Source: Pseudoalteromonas sp. P1-9
GTDB lineage: Bacteria; Pseudomonadota; Gammaproteobacteria; Enterobacterales; Alteromonadaceae
Assembly: GCF_001399975.1 (NCBI RefSeq)
Contig: NZ_LKBD01000003.1
Coordinates: 177,229 to 241,228 of the forward strand
DNA length: 64,000 bases
Direction: 5' to 3'
The first letter of the stretch is position 1, and each line of letters opens with the position of its first letter. This document shows positions 26,374 through 35,594 of this stretch, in pieces. The notes beneath the pieces were generated by a model. That model was given only the letters and a program-made list of their open reading frames with translations, had not been told where the DNA came from and ran no database searches. The position numbers and the translations under genes are program-made.

Positions 26374-28977
26374 ATGTTAAAGAAAACACTTTTGGCAAGC
26401 GCAATTGCCTTGGCAACAGCCAGTGCCAATGCGAATGTGATCATTTCGGAATACGTTGAAGGCGGCAGCTACAATAAAGCAGTTGAAGTTTATAATGCAG
26501 GCGATACCGCAGTTGATTTATCAACTTACGCACTAAACTTTTATTTCAATGGTAAGACGGAAATTGGCCGTACCATTACGCTTGCTGGTGAACTTGCACC
26601 TAACACTACTTATGTTGTTGCACACTCACGTGCAGCGGAAGCGTTAAAAGCAAAAGCGCAGCTTGATACTGATGGCAGTTGGTTTAACGGTGATGACGCG
26701 GTTACATTAACTAACAGCGACACTGTGGTTGATAGCTTAGGCCAAATTGGTGTCGATCCAGGCTCAGCTTGGGTAAGCGGCGATGTACGCACTCAAGACC
26801 GTTCGTTAGTTAGATTAGAATCTGTAAAATCTGGCCGTACAGATGCATTTGCAGCGTTTGATGGCGAACTTGAATGGATGGCATTGCCAAAAGATGATTT
26901 TTCAAATATAGGTAGTCACAATCAGCAAACAGAAGAGCCGGACCCAGTTGAATGCGGTGGTGATGCAACTCTTATTAGTGCTATTCAAGGTAATGGTGAT
27001 GCGAGCTCGCTTGTTGGCGAAACAGTTGAAGTGCAAGCAGTTGTTACTGTAAGCCTGCAAGGTGACAATCAGTTAAAAGGCTTTTTCTTACAAGAAGAGT
27101 CATTTGATCAAGATAGTGACTTAACCACATCAGAAGGTATTTTTGTTTATTACAACAAAACTGAAGTAGCACAAGGTGATGTTGTAAAACTACGTGCAAA
27201 AGTAGAAGAAAAATATGGGCAAACTCAACTTGCTTATGTTGGTGATCTTAAAGTGTGTGGCACAGAAAGTTACAGCGCCACAGAAATAACACTACCAGCT
27301 GAAGGTGGCTTAGAAGCGTATGAAGGTATGCTTGTAAGTGTATCTAATGAACTAGTTGTAAATGACACTTATGGTCTTTCACGCTACGGCGAGCTAAAGC
27401 TTGGCACAGAACGTTTATTCCAAAGCACACAAGTTGCACTGCCTGGTGATGCTGCAAATGCAGTAGAGGCTGAAAACAAGCTTAAATCTATTACATTAGA
27501 TGATGGTTCAAGCGCGCAAAACCCTGAGGTGATCCCATACCCAACGCCAGAACTTGACGCTTACAATACATTGCGTCTAGGCGATAAAGTAAATGGCCTT
27601 ACTGGTGTGCTTGGCTATGGCTATAGCCAGTACCGTATTCACCCAACAACAACACCAAACTTTATAGCAGAAAATGAGCGTAGCGAAGCGCCAGACGTTG
27701 TTGAAAACAGTAATTTACGTATTGCGAGCTTTAACGTACTTAATTACTTCAATGGTGACGGCCAAGGCGGTGGTTTCCCAACGCCTCGTGGTGCAGATAC
27801 AGCAGAAGAATTTGAACGTCAAAAAGCAAAAACAGTGAGTGCAATTTTAGCGCTAGATGCAGATGTGATTGGTTTACTTGAAATGGAAAACGATGGTTTT
27901 TCTGATTTAAGTGCAATTGCTGATTTAGTTGCGTCTTTAAATGCCGCTCAAGCAAACGATACCTATGCCTTTGTTAATTTAAACACGCAGCAGGTTGGTG
28001 GCGACGCAATTATGTCGGCGATTATTTATCGCAGTAACAAAGTGGCAGAAATAGGCACAGCTGCGTTCACTGAAGCAGTTCCGTTTGATTACGGAAACCG
28101 TCCACCAGTAATGCAAACCTTTACAGATAAGCTAACCCAAGAGAATTTTTCGGTAGTGGTTACTCACTTACGTTCTAAGGGTAGCTGTAGTAAAGCGGAA
28201 GGTTTAGATGCAGACCAAAAGGATGGTCAAGGTTGTTGGAACCAAACTCGCGTTAACGCAGTTAATAAACTGAATGAGTGGTTAGCGACTAATCCAACTA
28301 CTGTAGCTGATGAAGATATGGTAATTCTTGGTGATATGAACGCGTATGGTGAAGAAGATCCAATCTATGCATTTGTTAACAATGGTTTTGTAAACATTAA
28401 AAAGCAACGCTTTGGTCATACACGTGATTACTCGTATGTATATCAAGGTCGCATTGGTAGTTTAGATCACGCATTTGCATCAAGCAGCATGTATGACAAA
28501 GTAGTTGGTATTCAAGATTGGCATATTAATGCTGACGAGCCAGTTTCACTAGACTACAACATGGAATACAAGTCAGATAAGCACCTAGCAAGTTTATATG
28601 CTGATCACGCTTATCGTGCATCTGATCACGACCCAATCGTAATTGACTTTGATACGCGCCCAGCACCAACGGTTATTGAAGGTACATTTGAAAACCTATC
28701 TGGTTGGTTCTGGTGGGATCACCGTACTATTGAACTGCCAGCGGGTTTTGATACGTTAGAAGTGTCAATTGAAGGCGATGGTGAAGCAGATTTATATGTG
28801 CGCCACGGTAAACAGCCTAACTTCTTTAAATATGATTGTCGTCCATATTTATGGGGCAGCAACGAAACATGTACGCTAGACAAACCTGAAGAGGGTAAGT
28901 GGTATTTCCGTCTGCGTGGTATTTTACCGTATGCAAATGTAACGCTGCGCTACAAAGCAACTAAGCAAAATTTCTAA
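26374..28977 (+). CDS. ExeM/NucH-type secreted endonuclease with C-terminal PPC domain
   Basis: An 867-residue secreted nuclease. Signal peptide 1-20, ending ASANA. Lamin-tail-like domain (about 21-175; NVIISEYVEGGSYNKAVEVY). An OB-fold-like region (about 205-300). An endonuclease/exonuclease/phosphatase domain (about 447-757) shows its full set of motifs: SFNVLNYF, GLLEMENDGF, VVTHLRSKGS, ILGDMNAYGE, SLDHAFAS and SDHDPIVIDF. A C-terminal pre-peptidase (PPC) domain (about 765-865) has a probable Cys pair. Shewanella ExeM-type enzymes usually end in a GlyGly-CTERM sorting signal; here a PPC domain takes that place. Relatives degrade extracellular DNA for phosphate supply or biofilm turnover. 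Confidence 0.92.
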   Translation: MLKKTLLASAIALATASANANVIISEYVEGGSYNKAVEVYNAGDTAVDLSTYALNFYFNGKTEIGRTITLAGELAPNTTYVVAHSRAAEALKAKAQLDTDGSWFNGDDAVTLTNSDTVVDSLGQIGVDPGSAWVSGDVRTQDRSLVRLESVKSGRTDAFAAFDGELEWMALPKDDFSNIGSHNQQTEEPDPVECGGDATLISAIQGNGDASSLVGETVEVQAVVTVSLQGDNQLKGFFLQEESFDQDSDLTTSEGIFVYYNKTEVAQGDVVKLRAKVEEKYGQTQLAYVGDLKVCGTESYSATEITLPAEGGLEAYEGMLVSVSNELVVNDTYGLSRYGELKLGTERLFQSTQVALPGDAANAVEAENKLKSITLDDGSSAQNPEVIPYPTPELDAYNTLRLGDKVNGLTGVLGYGYSQYRIHPTTTPNFIAENERSEAPDVVENSNLRIASFNVLNYFNGDGQGGGFPTPRGADTAEEFERQKAKTVSAILALDADVIGLLEMENDGFSDLSAIADLVASLNAAQANDTYAFVNLNTQQVGGDAIMSAIIYRSNKVAEIGTAAFTEAVPFDYGNRPPVMQTFTDKLTQENFSVVVTHLRSKGSCSKAEGLDADQKDGQGCWNQTRVNAVNKLNEWLATNPTTVADEDMVILGDMNAYGEEDPIYAFVNNGFVNIKKQRFGHTRDYSYVYQGRIGSLDHAFASSSMYDKVVGIQDWHINADEPVSLDYNMEYKSDKHLASLYADHAYRASDHDPIVIDFDTRPAPTVIEGTFENLSGWFWWDHRTIELPAGFDTLEVSIEGDGEADLYVRHGKQPNFFKYDCRPYLWGSNETCTLDKPEEGKWYFRLRGILPYANVTLRYKATKQNF

Positions 28978-28995
28978 TTGTTACTCGTTGAACAC

Positions 28996-29023
28996 AAGAG
29001 CGGCATTTGCTGCTCTTTTTTTT
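28996..29023 (+). terminator. Rho-independent terminator of the nuclease gene
   Basis: AAGAGCGGC-ATTT-GCTGCTCTT with one G-T pair and a run of eight T, 19 bases behind the nuclease stop codon. Confidence 0.9.
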
Positions 29024-29067
29024 GCAATATGGTAGCGTGTACGCGATTTGATAATATCGGTTCCACT

Positions 29068-30021
29068 ATGCTAAATGACACCATTCAACTGCAAATATGC
29101 CAAACTCTTGGCAAGCCAAATATTCACCAAGTAGACACTTTCAAAACAGTTTGGAGTGGCTTTGGTGCACTGCATCGTATTTCGTTTGCTAAAAATGATG
29201 AATCGGTAGTAGTAAAATCCATTTGCAAGCCAACTGAAATACACCACCCGAAGGGCTGGAATAGTGACTTTGCATCTGCTCGAAAGCTAAGTTCTTATCG
29301 CAATGAACAATATTTTTATCGCCACTACAGCAACAAACTAAATGTCGTTACGCCACAATTTTTAGGGTTACTGGAAGCTGATAATACACAGTATTTACTG
29401 CTCAGTGATTTAGCATCTGCGGGGTTTGAAGCCATAGCCGAAGATGATATCTCAGCGGTTAAAGGAATTCTTGATTGGTTGGCGTGTTTTCATGCGCAAA
29501 ATCTTAATGTCAGTGACAATAAGCTATGGCAGCAAGGCGGTTATTGGCATCTTGCGACGCGTCCTGATGAATTAAACGCAATGTCGCATACGGCGTTAAA
29601 AGCGGCAGCGCCAGAGTTAGATAATCAATTGCGGAGCTGTCCTTATCAAACACTTGTTCATGGCGATGCTAAAATTGCTAACTTTATGATGTCGCAAAAT
29701 ACCGTTGCAGGGTATGACTTTCAGTATGTTGGCAAAGGTATTGGTATACAAGACGTAATGTTGTTACTCAGTAGTGCATTTAGCAGTGAGCAATTATATG
29801 CTGTTGAGCATGAGTTACTGAGTTATTATCAAACGGCGTTTTTAAAGTATTGCGACGTGTTTGCTAAGCCGGGCGGTACGCAAATTTTATCGTGCTGGTT
29901 GGCACTTTATAGCGTTGCGTGGGCGGACTTTGTGCGCTTTTTAGAGGGTTGGTCACCGAAACATTGGAAATTACATGAATATGCGTGGCATCACGCTAAT
30001 AAGGCTTTAGCAAATATCTAG
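29068..30021 (+). CDS. Phosphotransferase family protein (APH/CHK-like kinase)
   Basis: About 317 residues from the ATG at 29068. The frame extends upstream to 28978, but that part contains the preceding terminator, so the later start is chosen, although its ribosome site is weak. Catalytic loop VHGDAKIANFMM (HGDxxxxN) lies near residue 195 and the metal-binding Asp in GYDFQYVG near 215. This fits the aminoglycoside phosphotransferase/choline kinase/ecdysteroid-kinase-like fold. The small-molecule substrate cannot be inferred; resistance is not implied. No N-terminal signal is seen. It converges with the amidohydrolase gene. Confidence 0.82.
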   Translation: MLNDTIQLQICQTLGKPNIHQVDTFKTVWSGFGALHRISFAKNDESVVVKSICKPTEIHHPKGWNSDFASARKLSSYRNEQYFYRHYSNKLNVVTPQFLGLLEADNTQYLLLSDLASAGFEAIAEDDISAVKGILDWLACFHAQNLNVSDNKLWQQGGYWHLATRPDELNAMSHTALKAAAPELDNQLRSCPYQTLVHGDAKIANFMMSQNTVAGYDFQYVGKGIGIQDVMLLLSSAFSSEQLYAVEHELLSYYQTAFLKYCDVFAKPGGTQILSCWLALYSVAWADFVRFLEGWSPKHWKLHEYAWHHANKALANI

Positions 30022-30052
30022 TAGTAATTAATCAAAGAGCTGGTAGCTATCG

Positions 30053-30919
30053 CTATTTCTGTATCTGATAAATGCGCTTCGCGTTAGCAAAACTGAGCTT
30101 TTGCCACAGAGCTTTATTTGGGCACAGGTCGTAATATTGTTGCCAAAGCGAGGCATAACTTGATGTCATTAAACAAATTGGAAAGTTACTGGCAAACATA
30201 ACGCGGTTTTCGCCAAATTGCGTAACTAGTGTGGTCAACACCGTTTTTCTAAATGGATCGCTTAATGGCAAATCGATCATTTCAAACCCAGAATACTTTA
30301 TCGCGATATTATCAAAGCGTGCCAGTTCTTTGATTGCCGTGTGCCAATCGTCAAACGACTCAGGTGTAACTAGACCTGCGTGATTTAACACAATATTTAA
30401 TGTTGGGCATGCTTTTGCTAAATCACATAAGCGCTGTGTGATAGGGTGTTGGTGAAGTTCAAACTGCGCCTCAAAGATTAACTGATAGCTTTCAAGCAAG
30501 GCAAAATTGCTTACGACTTCAGGCTTTAATAATCGCTCGGCATCCGAACCTTCACTAATATCACGAATGCCAACAAACGTAGCATAGCGTGAAAAGTCCT
30601 GAATTTGCTCTTTAAAAGTATGTGGGTCTTGATCAATTTGCGCATAACTTATCGCACAATGTGCGCATTTGTATTTATGTTCTAAAAAGGCGATTTCGGC
30701 CGCGGGGTGAGCATTATTAAAACCCGCTTCAATATGCGCGTAGCCGTCAAGCTGAAAATGTGCTGGTAGTTTTAAATCGGCTGGTGTGAAATTGCGCTGA
30801 ATTAAACTAATTTTTGGCCAAGGGGGCAGTGCATTTTTGAGCCAAAAATAATCACCTTCATCTAAATCAAAAAGATGAAGGTGAGGGTCGAATATGGCCT
30901 TATTGCGCTGTGTATCCAC
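30053..30919 (-). CDS. Amidohydrolase family protein (fuconolactonase-like TIM barrel)
   Basis: About 288 residues. The N-terminus FDPHLHLFDL carries the metal-binding HxH of the amidohydrolase-2 family. Later metal or proton ligands are likely in the VLNHAG motif near residue 182 and in MFASNFPI near 240. Relatives hydrolyse sugar lactones or decarboxylate aromatic acids; the exact substrate is unknown. I favour the GTG at 30919 because AGG lies 9 bases upstream and homologues start close to the HLH motif; another GTG at 30964 would extend the overlap with the SDR gene to 65 bases. Last gene of slyD-SDR-amidohydrolase. Confidence 0.8.
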   Translation of the reverse strand: MDTQRNKAIFDPHLHLFDLDEGDYFWLKNALPPWPKISLIQRNFTPADLKLPAHFQLDGYAHIEAGFNNAHPAAEIAFLEHKYKCAHCAISYAQIDQDPHTFKEQIQDFSRYATFVGIRDISEGSDAERLLKPEVVSNFALLESYQLIFEAQFELHQHPITQRLCDLAKACPTLNIVLNHAGLVTPESFDDWHTAIKELARFDNIAIKYSGFEMIDLPLSDPFRKTVLTTLVTQFGENRVMFASNFPICLMTSSYASLWQQYYDLCPNKALWQKLSFANAKRIYQIQK

Positions 30920-31625
30920 CGTCAATAACCTGCAAGCTACCGGTAATAAATGTCGCCTTATCACTGACTAAAAAGCCAATGTAATCTGCTACCTCAGTTG
31001 CCTGACCTAAACGGTTAAGCGGCTGTAATGCTTCTTCTTCAGCGTGTACTTCTGCCTTGTTGGCGCCGCTTTTATCGCAATAGCTATCGATAGCCGCATG
31101 ATAAAGCGGTGTTTCAATGGTGCCTGGACAAACAGCGTTGGCACGAATGTTATATTCGGCATAGTCTAACGCGGTGGTACGTGCCATTGAGGCAAGTGCA
31201 GCTTTAGATAAGTTATATGCGAAGGAGTTTCGCTTACCAATAAGCGCTTGATCAGACGCTACTAGCACAATTGCGCCGCCGTTTTGTTTCATAAAAGGTA
31301 GCGCATGCTTAATTAGGCTAAACGCGCCTTTCACATTTAACGAAAATAGCACGTCTAGCATCTGCTCCGAAGTGTTTTCGATGTTAGCTGATAGGTGGCG
31401 ACCTGCATTAGATACAACAACATCAATCGATTGATGTTGTTGCCCTATATTTGCAATCACTTTGGCAACCGCATCAACATTGCTCACATCGCAATCGATA
31501 AAATGCCCAACTTCTGAAGGGCTAATATCAAGGTTATATACGGTATAACCATCGTCGATTAATCGCGAAACGGTAGCAAGGCCAATACCTTTACTACCGC
31601 CAGTAACTATTGCTACTTTGCTCAT
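30900..31625 (-). CDS. Short-chain dehydrogenase/reductase
   Basis: A 241-residue classical SDR. The cofactor motif TGGSKGIG lies near residue 8, NAG near 88, a catalytic Ser in VLVASDQ near 121 and YNLSKAA with catalytic Tyr and Lys near 135. The Asp after beta-2 (LDISPSEVG) suggests NAD rather than NADP. It overlaps the amidohydrolase gene and follows slyD by three bases. An SDR next to a lactonase-like hydrolase suggests oxidation of a sugar or polyol to a lactone followed by ring opening, but this is inference. Confidence 0.88.
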   Translation of the reverse strand: MSKVAIVTGGSKGIGLATVSRLIDDGYTVYNLDISPSEVGHFIDCDVSNVDAVAKVIANIGQQHQSIDVVVSNAGRHLSANIENTSEQMLDVLFSLNVKGAFSLIKHALPFMKQNGGAIVLVASDQALIGKRNSFAYNLSKAALASMARTTALDYAEYNIRANAVCPGTIETPLYHAAIDSYCDKSGANKAEVHAEEEALQPLNRLGQATEVADYIGFLVSDKATFITGSLQVIDGGYTAQ

Positions 31626-31628
31626 AAT

Positions 31629-32108
31629 TTAATGGCCGCAACCGCCAGCGCCATGCACATGGCCGTGCGATAACTCTTCGCTTGTTGCTTCGCGTACTGA
31701 TACAACTTCGATATTAAAGGTTAAATCTTTACCAGCAAATGGGTGGTTTAAATCACAATCAGCGTTAAAGCGACCAACTTTAATGATGGTTACTTGGCGT
31801 TGACCTTGATCGGTATGCACAACCGCTGTCATGCCTGGCTTCCATACTTTAGCACCTTGCAAGTGCTTTAAAGGAATACGCTGAACTGCGTTATCGTGGC
31901 GTGGACCGTACGCGTCTTTAGCTTCAAGCTCAACGCTAAATTTCTCATCAGCCGCTTTGCCATCAAGCGCATTTTCTAAACCAGGCAACATGCCTTCATG
32001 GCCGTGAAGGTAAGCTAACGGAGAGCTATCTTTGCTTGATTCTAACTGAGTGTCACCTTCAAAAACGGTGTAATGAAATTCAACAACGGCGTCTTTTGCG
32101 ATTTGCAT
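31629..32108 (-). CDS. slyD: FKBP-type peptidyl-prolyl isomerase, SlyD-like
   Basis: A 159-residue prolyl isomerase/chaperone. The FKBP core surrounds an inserted IF chaperone flap (about residues 70-125). Characteristic stretches are LAYLHGHEGMLPGLENAL, then DAYGPRHDNAVQRIP, then the end VREATSEELSHGHVHGAGG. E. coli SlyD (196 residues) has a long His/Cys/Asp tail that binds nickel; here the tail is short (SHGHVHGAGGCGH), so metal binding would be reduced. First gene of a three-gene unit. Confidence 0.9.
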   Translation of the reverse strand: MQIAKDAVVEFHYTVFEGDTQLESSKDSSPLAYLHGHEGMLPGLENALDGKAADEKFSVELEAKDAYGPRHDNAVQRIPLKHLQGAKVWKPGMTAVVHTDQGQRQVTIIKVGRFNADCDLNHPFAGKDLTFNIEVVSVREATSEELSHGHVHGAGGCGH

Positions 32109-32168
32109 AATAATCCTAAATTTAACAATTTTTCGCAGTATATATGAATTAAGATTAAGACGCGAAAA

Positions 32169-33524
32169 TCAATTGTTTAATGTCGCAGTTTGGCTAATTG
32201 AAAAGTAGGGCAGTTGCTCGGTGATATCGCCAGATGTAAGTATACCTTGCGGCGTCACTTTAGCTTGCGTAATAACAATTTTTAATTCTTGCCCTGGTTT
32301 TATAATGCCTTTTTGCGGCAATGTATTCCAATCGCGCAGCTGCTTGATGGTAACATCAAATAAAGTCGCAATGTGCCAAAGGGAGTCGCTCGGTTTAACC
32401 TGGTAGGATACTTCTAATCTTTCGATTTCCGGTTTTGCCCGTTTGATGTACCGGCTAATGGCATATTCACGCACTAAACTCGGCATGCTTTTACTGCTGG
32501 CGGGTAAGATTAAACGCTGCCCAATATACAATACATCTGTTGTTAAACGATTAAGCGCTTTTAACTTTGAAATTGACGTGTTCGTGAGGTTTGCTAGCCG
32601 GTATAAAGAATCCCCTTTTTTAACTGTGTATCCTTTATCTTTACCATAGCGGCTAAACAACAATACTTGTTCTAGTGTGATGCCGAGCTTTTTTGGTAGC
32701 AGCAAGTGAAAGGGACCATTCGGTGCACTTTTATCGGCGATATAGGCGCGATTTAGTTTTAGTATTTCTGCGCTTGGCACTTGGAGTAGTTCGGCAATTA
32801 CAATAATGGAAAAGGGCTGCTCTACATCGATGATACGAGTAGGGGATGTGTTTTCCACAGGTGGAAAAAACGACGGGTTGTTCGCAATTAGTTTATTAAC
32901 TGCTAATAGCTTGGGTACATAATCTTTGGTTTCTTGCGGTAATGGCAAATGCCAAAAATCTACCGGTTTAGCGTTATGTTTATTTATACGTATTGCTTCT
33001 TTTACTTTACCCTCACCGCAGTTATAGGCTGCGATTGCTAACAACCAGTTTTTGTCAAAAGTCACATATAGTTCGTTTAAATAACTCAGCGCAGCATGGG
33101 TTGAAAGCGCCAAGTCAAAGCGGCCATCGTAATATCCGTTAATTGGCACATTATAATGCTGTGCAATCAGTGGCATAAGTTGCCAAATTCCCGCCGCGCC
33201 TTTTTGCGATTTAGTCATACGGAAATCACTTTCAACAATGGGCAGTAAGGCTAATTCTATCGGCATATTACGTTTTTTAAGCTCTGCAACTATGTAGGGT
33301 AAGTATGGCTTTGCACGCAATGAAATATTGCTGGCATAAAACGATTGTTGCGAATACCAGTGTAATTTATCGTCAATTCGCGGGTGTGATAGGTTTGCTA
33401 GCTGTCTATTTTCAGCAATAAGTTGCCAAATATTCGATTTGTTGCTCACGGCAGATACAGTTGGTGCTACTAATGCAAGTAACAGCGATAGCAATAGACC
33501 TTTTAACTCGGGTGAGCGATACAT
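32169..33524 (-). CDS. LysM-containing lytic transglycosylase, MltD-like
   Basis: About 451 residues. N-terminal signal sequence, then an SLT lysozyme-like domain with catalytic Glu in LLPIVESDFR near residue 98, followed by GAAGIWQLMP and AIAAYNCGEGKV. Two C-terminal LysM repeats start at YTVKKGDSLYRLA (about 305) and YQVKPSDSLWHIA (about 375). It should cleave glycan strands of peptidoglycan in the periplasm. There is no lipobox Cys in the signal sequence, unlike E. coli MltD. The ATG at 33524 has AAAAGG 10 bases upstream; an ATG at 33533 sits too close to it. Confidence 0.9.
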   Translation of the reverse strand: MYRSPELKGLLLSLLLALVAPTVSAVSNKSNIWQLIAENRQLANLSHPRIDDKLHWYSQQSFYASNISLRAKPYLPYIVAELKKRNMPIELALLPIVESDFRMTKSQKGAAGIWQLMPLIAQHYNVPINGYYDGRFDLALSTHAALSYLNELYVTFDKNWLLAIAAYNCGEGKVKEAIRINKHNAKPVDFWHLPLPQETKDYVPKLLAVNKLIANNPSFFPPVENTSPTRIIDVEQPFSIIVIAELLQVPSAEILKLNRAYIADKSAPNGPFHLLLPKKLGITLEQVLLFSRYGKDKGYTVKKGDSLYRLANLTNTSISKLKALNRLTTDVLYIGQRLILPASSKSMPSLVREYAISRYIKRAKPEIERLEVSYQVKPSDSLWHIATLFDVTIKQLRDWNTLPQKGIIKPGQELKIVITQAKVTPQGILTSGDITEQLPYFSISQTATLNN

Positions 33525-33619
33525 AACCAGCATGCCTTTTCAGGAAAACTTGGTTTAAGTGTAGACAAGAAAAAAGTATCAGAAATGACAAAAAAGCAAA
33601 AAATTGATAACTGTAAGAT

Positions 33620-33934
33620 TTAAAAGAAGTTAAAAAAACTTGTTACAGAATAAGGGCTTGTCGCAAAAGTAAAGGGTAAGGCTATAAAAATCAAGGCCAT
33701 AATTAAATAGCTTGATGCACGCATTGCGCTGATTTTTTTGAGCTGTAAAAGCGAAATGCCACTCACAATACCACCTGCTACCAAACAGCTTCCCCACAAT
33801 TGAACTTGTAACACAGTTACCGAGTTTTGCGTATTTAAAAGCTGGCAAATAACCACGGCATCTACAATTAAAATGACAAAGAATACTAAACTAATAACGA
33901 GTAGTTTGATGCCAAATAGTTGAGATTTTTGCAT
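33620..33934 (-). CDS. Small membrane protein of unknown function
   Basis: About 104 residues with three hydrophobic helices (about 7-30, 42-62 and 75-92). No recognised domain. The ribosome site is weak. It lies between the lytic transglycosylase and zapA on the same strand, in the place where many gammaproteobacteria have the 6S RNA gene behind zapA; I see no 6S-like sequence here. Regular membrane pattern supports a real gene, but moderately. Confidence 0.5.
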   Translation of the reverse strand: MQKSQLFGIKLLVISLVFFVILIVDAVVICQLLNTQNSVTVLQVQLWGSCLVAGGIVSGISLLQLKKISAMRASSYLIMALIFIALPFTFATSPYSVTSFFNFF

Positions 33935-34013
33935 GGTCAACGGTTTTTAGCGGTTAAAGGTGTGACATTAATATCGCAATAATAAAATAATTTCCAGAAC
34001 AATCTGAGATATA

Positions 34014-34289
34014 TTATTCGACTCCTGACAACAACTTAACAATCAGTTGGTTCATTTGCTTGGTATGTTGCGCGTCAGCACTGAGTAATTGGTGACAAAG
34101 ATTTAAAGCGACCATCAGCAATACTTTATCATCGCTTTTGGTGTGTGCACGCTGTTTAAATTCGTTTAACTCATCGTTTAAACGGTTTGCAGCAGCAAGC
34201 AGCTCTTCTTCTTTGCCTTTTGGGCAAGCAATCATATGTTGCTTGCCAAGTAAGGTTATTGCGAGGCCTTGATTATCACCTTGCGCCAT
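34014..34289 (-). CDS. zapA: Cell division protein ZapA
   Basis: A 91-residue cytoplasmic protein that cross-links FtsZ filaments. N-terminal globular part with ITLLGKQHMIACPKGKEEEL, then a C-terminal helix that forms the tetramer coiled coil (DDKVLLMVALNLCHQLL region). Its length is normal (E. coli 109, others about 90-100). The gene starts three bases behind the coiled-coil gene upstream. Confidence 0.9.
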   Translation of the reverse strand: MAQGDNQGLAITLLGKQHMIACPKGKEEELLAAANRLNDELNEFKQRAHTKSDDKVLLMVALNLCHQLLSADAQHTKQMNQLIVKLLSGVE

Positions 34290-34292
34290 AAA

Positions 34293-34517
34293 TTAATTTG
34301 CCGCTTGCGAGAGCTTAGTAACAAGTTCATTTAAAGAAGCTGCTTGTGAGCTGCTCGATTCTTCAAGCTCCATTAATTCAAGCTGTGATGTTTCAAGCTC
34401 GTCTTTTGCTTTGGCTAACGCAGTTTCAAGCGCTTGCTTTTCTTCTTTTAGGGTTTGGTTTTGGGAGATTAATTGGTCAACTAACGAATGTAGCGTAGAG
34501 TATAAATTGTCGCTCAT
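34293..34517 (-). CDS. TIGR02449-like small coiled-coil protein
   Basis: A 74-residue protein made almost wholly of a heptad-patterned helix (about residues 5-70, Leu/Glu/Lys/Gln-rich), with SLVDQLISQNQTLKEEKQ near the start. I recognise it as the small family encoded directly in front of zapA in many gammaproteobacteria, similar in build to ZapB. A role in the Z-ring is inferred only from position and shape. Confidence 0.8.
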   Translation of the reverse strand: MSDNLYSTLHSLVDQLISQNQTLKEEKQALETALAKAKDELETSQLELMELEESSSSQAASLNELVTKLSQAAN

Positions 34518-34698
34518 AATGGCACGCCTTAAATAATAATGAATAAATGTGACAGTAATATGTAAATATGGGTATTGGATGGCGATAGCAAGGCTAAGTT
34601 CAAGGAAATTTAGCTAAAATCGTTTAACTGCGCAAAATCTACCCGTAAAACATGTATAAAAGAGTTATAATGCAGCAAATTTACGTTTAGGGCTGTAT

Positions 34699-35547
34699 AT
34701 GCTTAGCTATCGTCACTCTTTTCATGCAGGTAACCCTGCTGATGTTATTAAACATTTAGTATTAATTGAAACGCTTACTTATCTTACGCAAAAAGATAAG
34801 CCTCTTGAATATATTGATACCCACTCAGGTGTTGGCATTTATCGTTTAGCCAATGCAGACGCCCAAAAAACGCAAGAGTATTTAGATGGTATTGCTAAGT
34901 TATGGCAATACACAGGTGACAACCAAGCAATTGCAAATTATGTTGAGCGTGTAAAACAGTTTAATAAAGGGGAGCTTGAGTTCTACCCCGGTTCGCCACT
35001 TGTTGCTGACAGCTTGTTACGTGATACCGACAAACGCTGGTTATTCGAATTGCACCCGCAAGACAGCGAAAGCTTAAAAAACAATATGGCTGAGCTTAGC
35101 ACGCGTCGCAAGAAAACCTATGTGCGAAAAGAAAACGGATTTACTGGACTATTAGGTTTACTACCACCGCAAGCAAAACGTGGTTGCGTATTAATTGATC
35201 CTCCTTACGAAATAAAGTCAGATTACGAGCAAGTTGTTAAAACTGTTAAAAAAGCCAACGAGAAATTTAACAGCGGCACCATTATGATTTGGTACCCTGT
35301 AGTAACACGAGAGCGCATTGAAAAAATGGAGCAGGGACTTATTGCATCGGGTATTCGCAATATTCAGTTATTTGAGCTTGCGACGAGCGCAGATAGCGAT
35401 GAGTTAGGTATGACGGCCTCAGGCATGATTGTGATAAACCCGCCATGGACATTGAAAAAAACCATGGATGCATGTTTACCAGAACTCGTTTCCTTGTTGT
35501 CGGATGACGGTGGTTTTTACCGTAGTGAACAACTCGTTGAAGAATAA
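34699..35547 (+). CDS. rlmJ: 23S rRNA (adenine-2030-N6)-methyltransferase
   Basis: RlmJ methylates A2030 of 23S rRNA. The 282-residue protein (E. coli 280) starts MLSYRHSFHAGNPADVIKHL, diagnostic for the family. A SAM site is in IDTHSGVGIYRL near residue 39 and the catalytic motif IDPPYE near 166 (Asp167). A terminator follows directly. Monocistronic. Confidence 0.96.
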   Translation: MLSYRHSFHAGNPADVIKHLVLIETLTYLTQKDKPLEYIDTHSGVGIYRLANADAQKTQEYLDGIAKLWQYTGDNQAIANYVERVKQFNKGELEFYPGSPLVADSLLRDTDKRWLFELHPQDSESLKNNMAELSTRRKKTYVRKENGFTGLLGLLPPQAKRGCVLIDPPYEIKSDYEQVVKTVKKANEKFNSGTIMIWYPVVTRERIEKMEQGLIASGIRNIQLFELATSADSDELGMTASGMIVINPPWTLKKTMDACLPELVSLLSDDGGFYRSEQLVEE

Positions 35548-35574
35548 AAAAAGCCGCAAAATGCGGCTTTTTTT
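35546..35574. terminator. Bidirectional terminator between rlmJ and the META lipoprotein
   Basis: AAGCCGCA-AAA-TGCGGCTT flanked by A-run and T-run serves both convergent genes. Confidence 0.92.
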
Positions 35575-35594
35575 ATGCATTAAGCAAGGCTTAA

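Noticed and set aside
33600..34013. 6S RNA gene expected behind zapA
   Set aside because: No long bulged hairpin of 6S type was seen; the space holds a small membrane protein frame.
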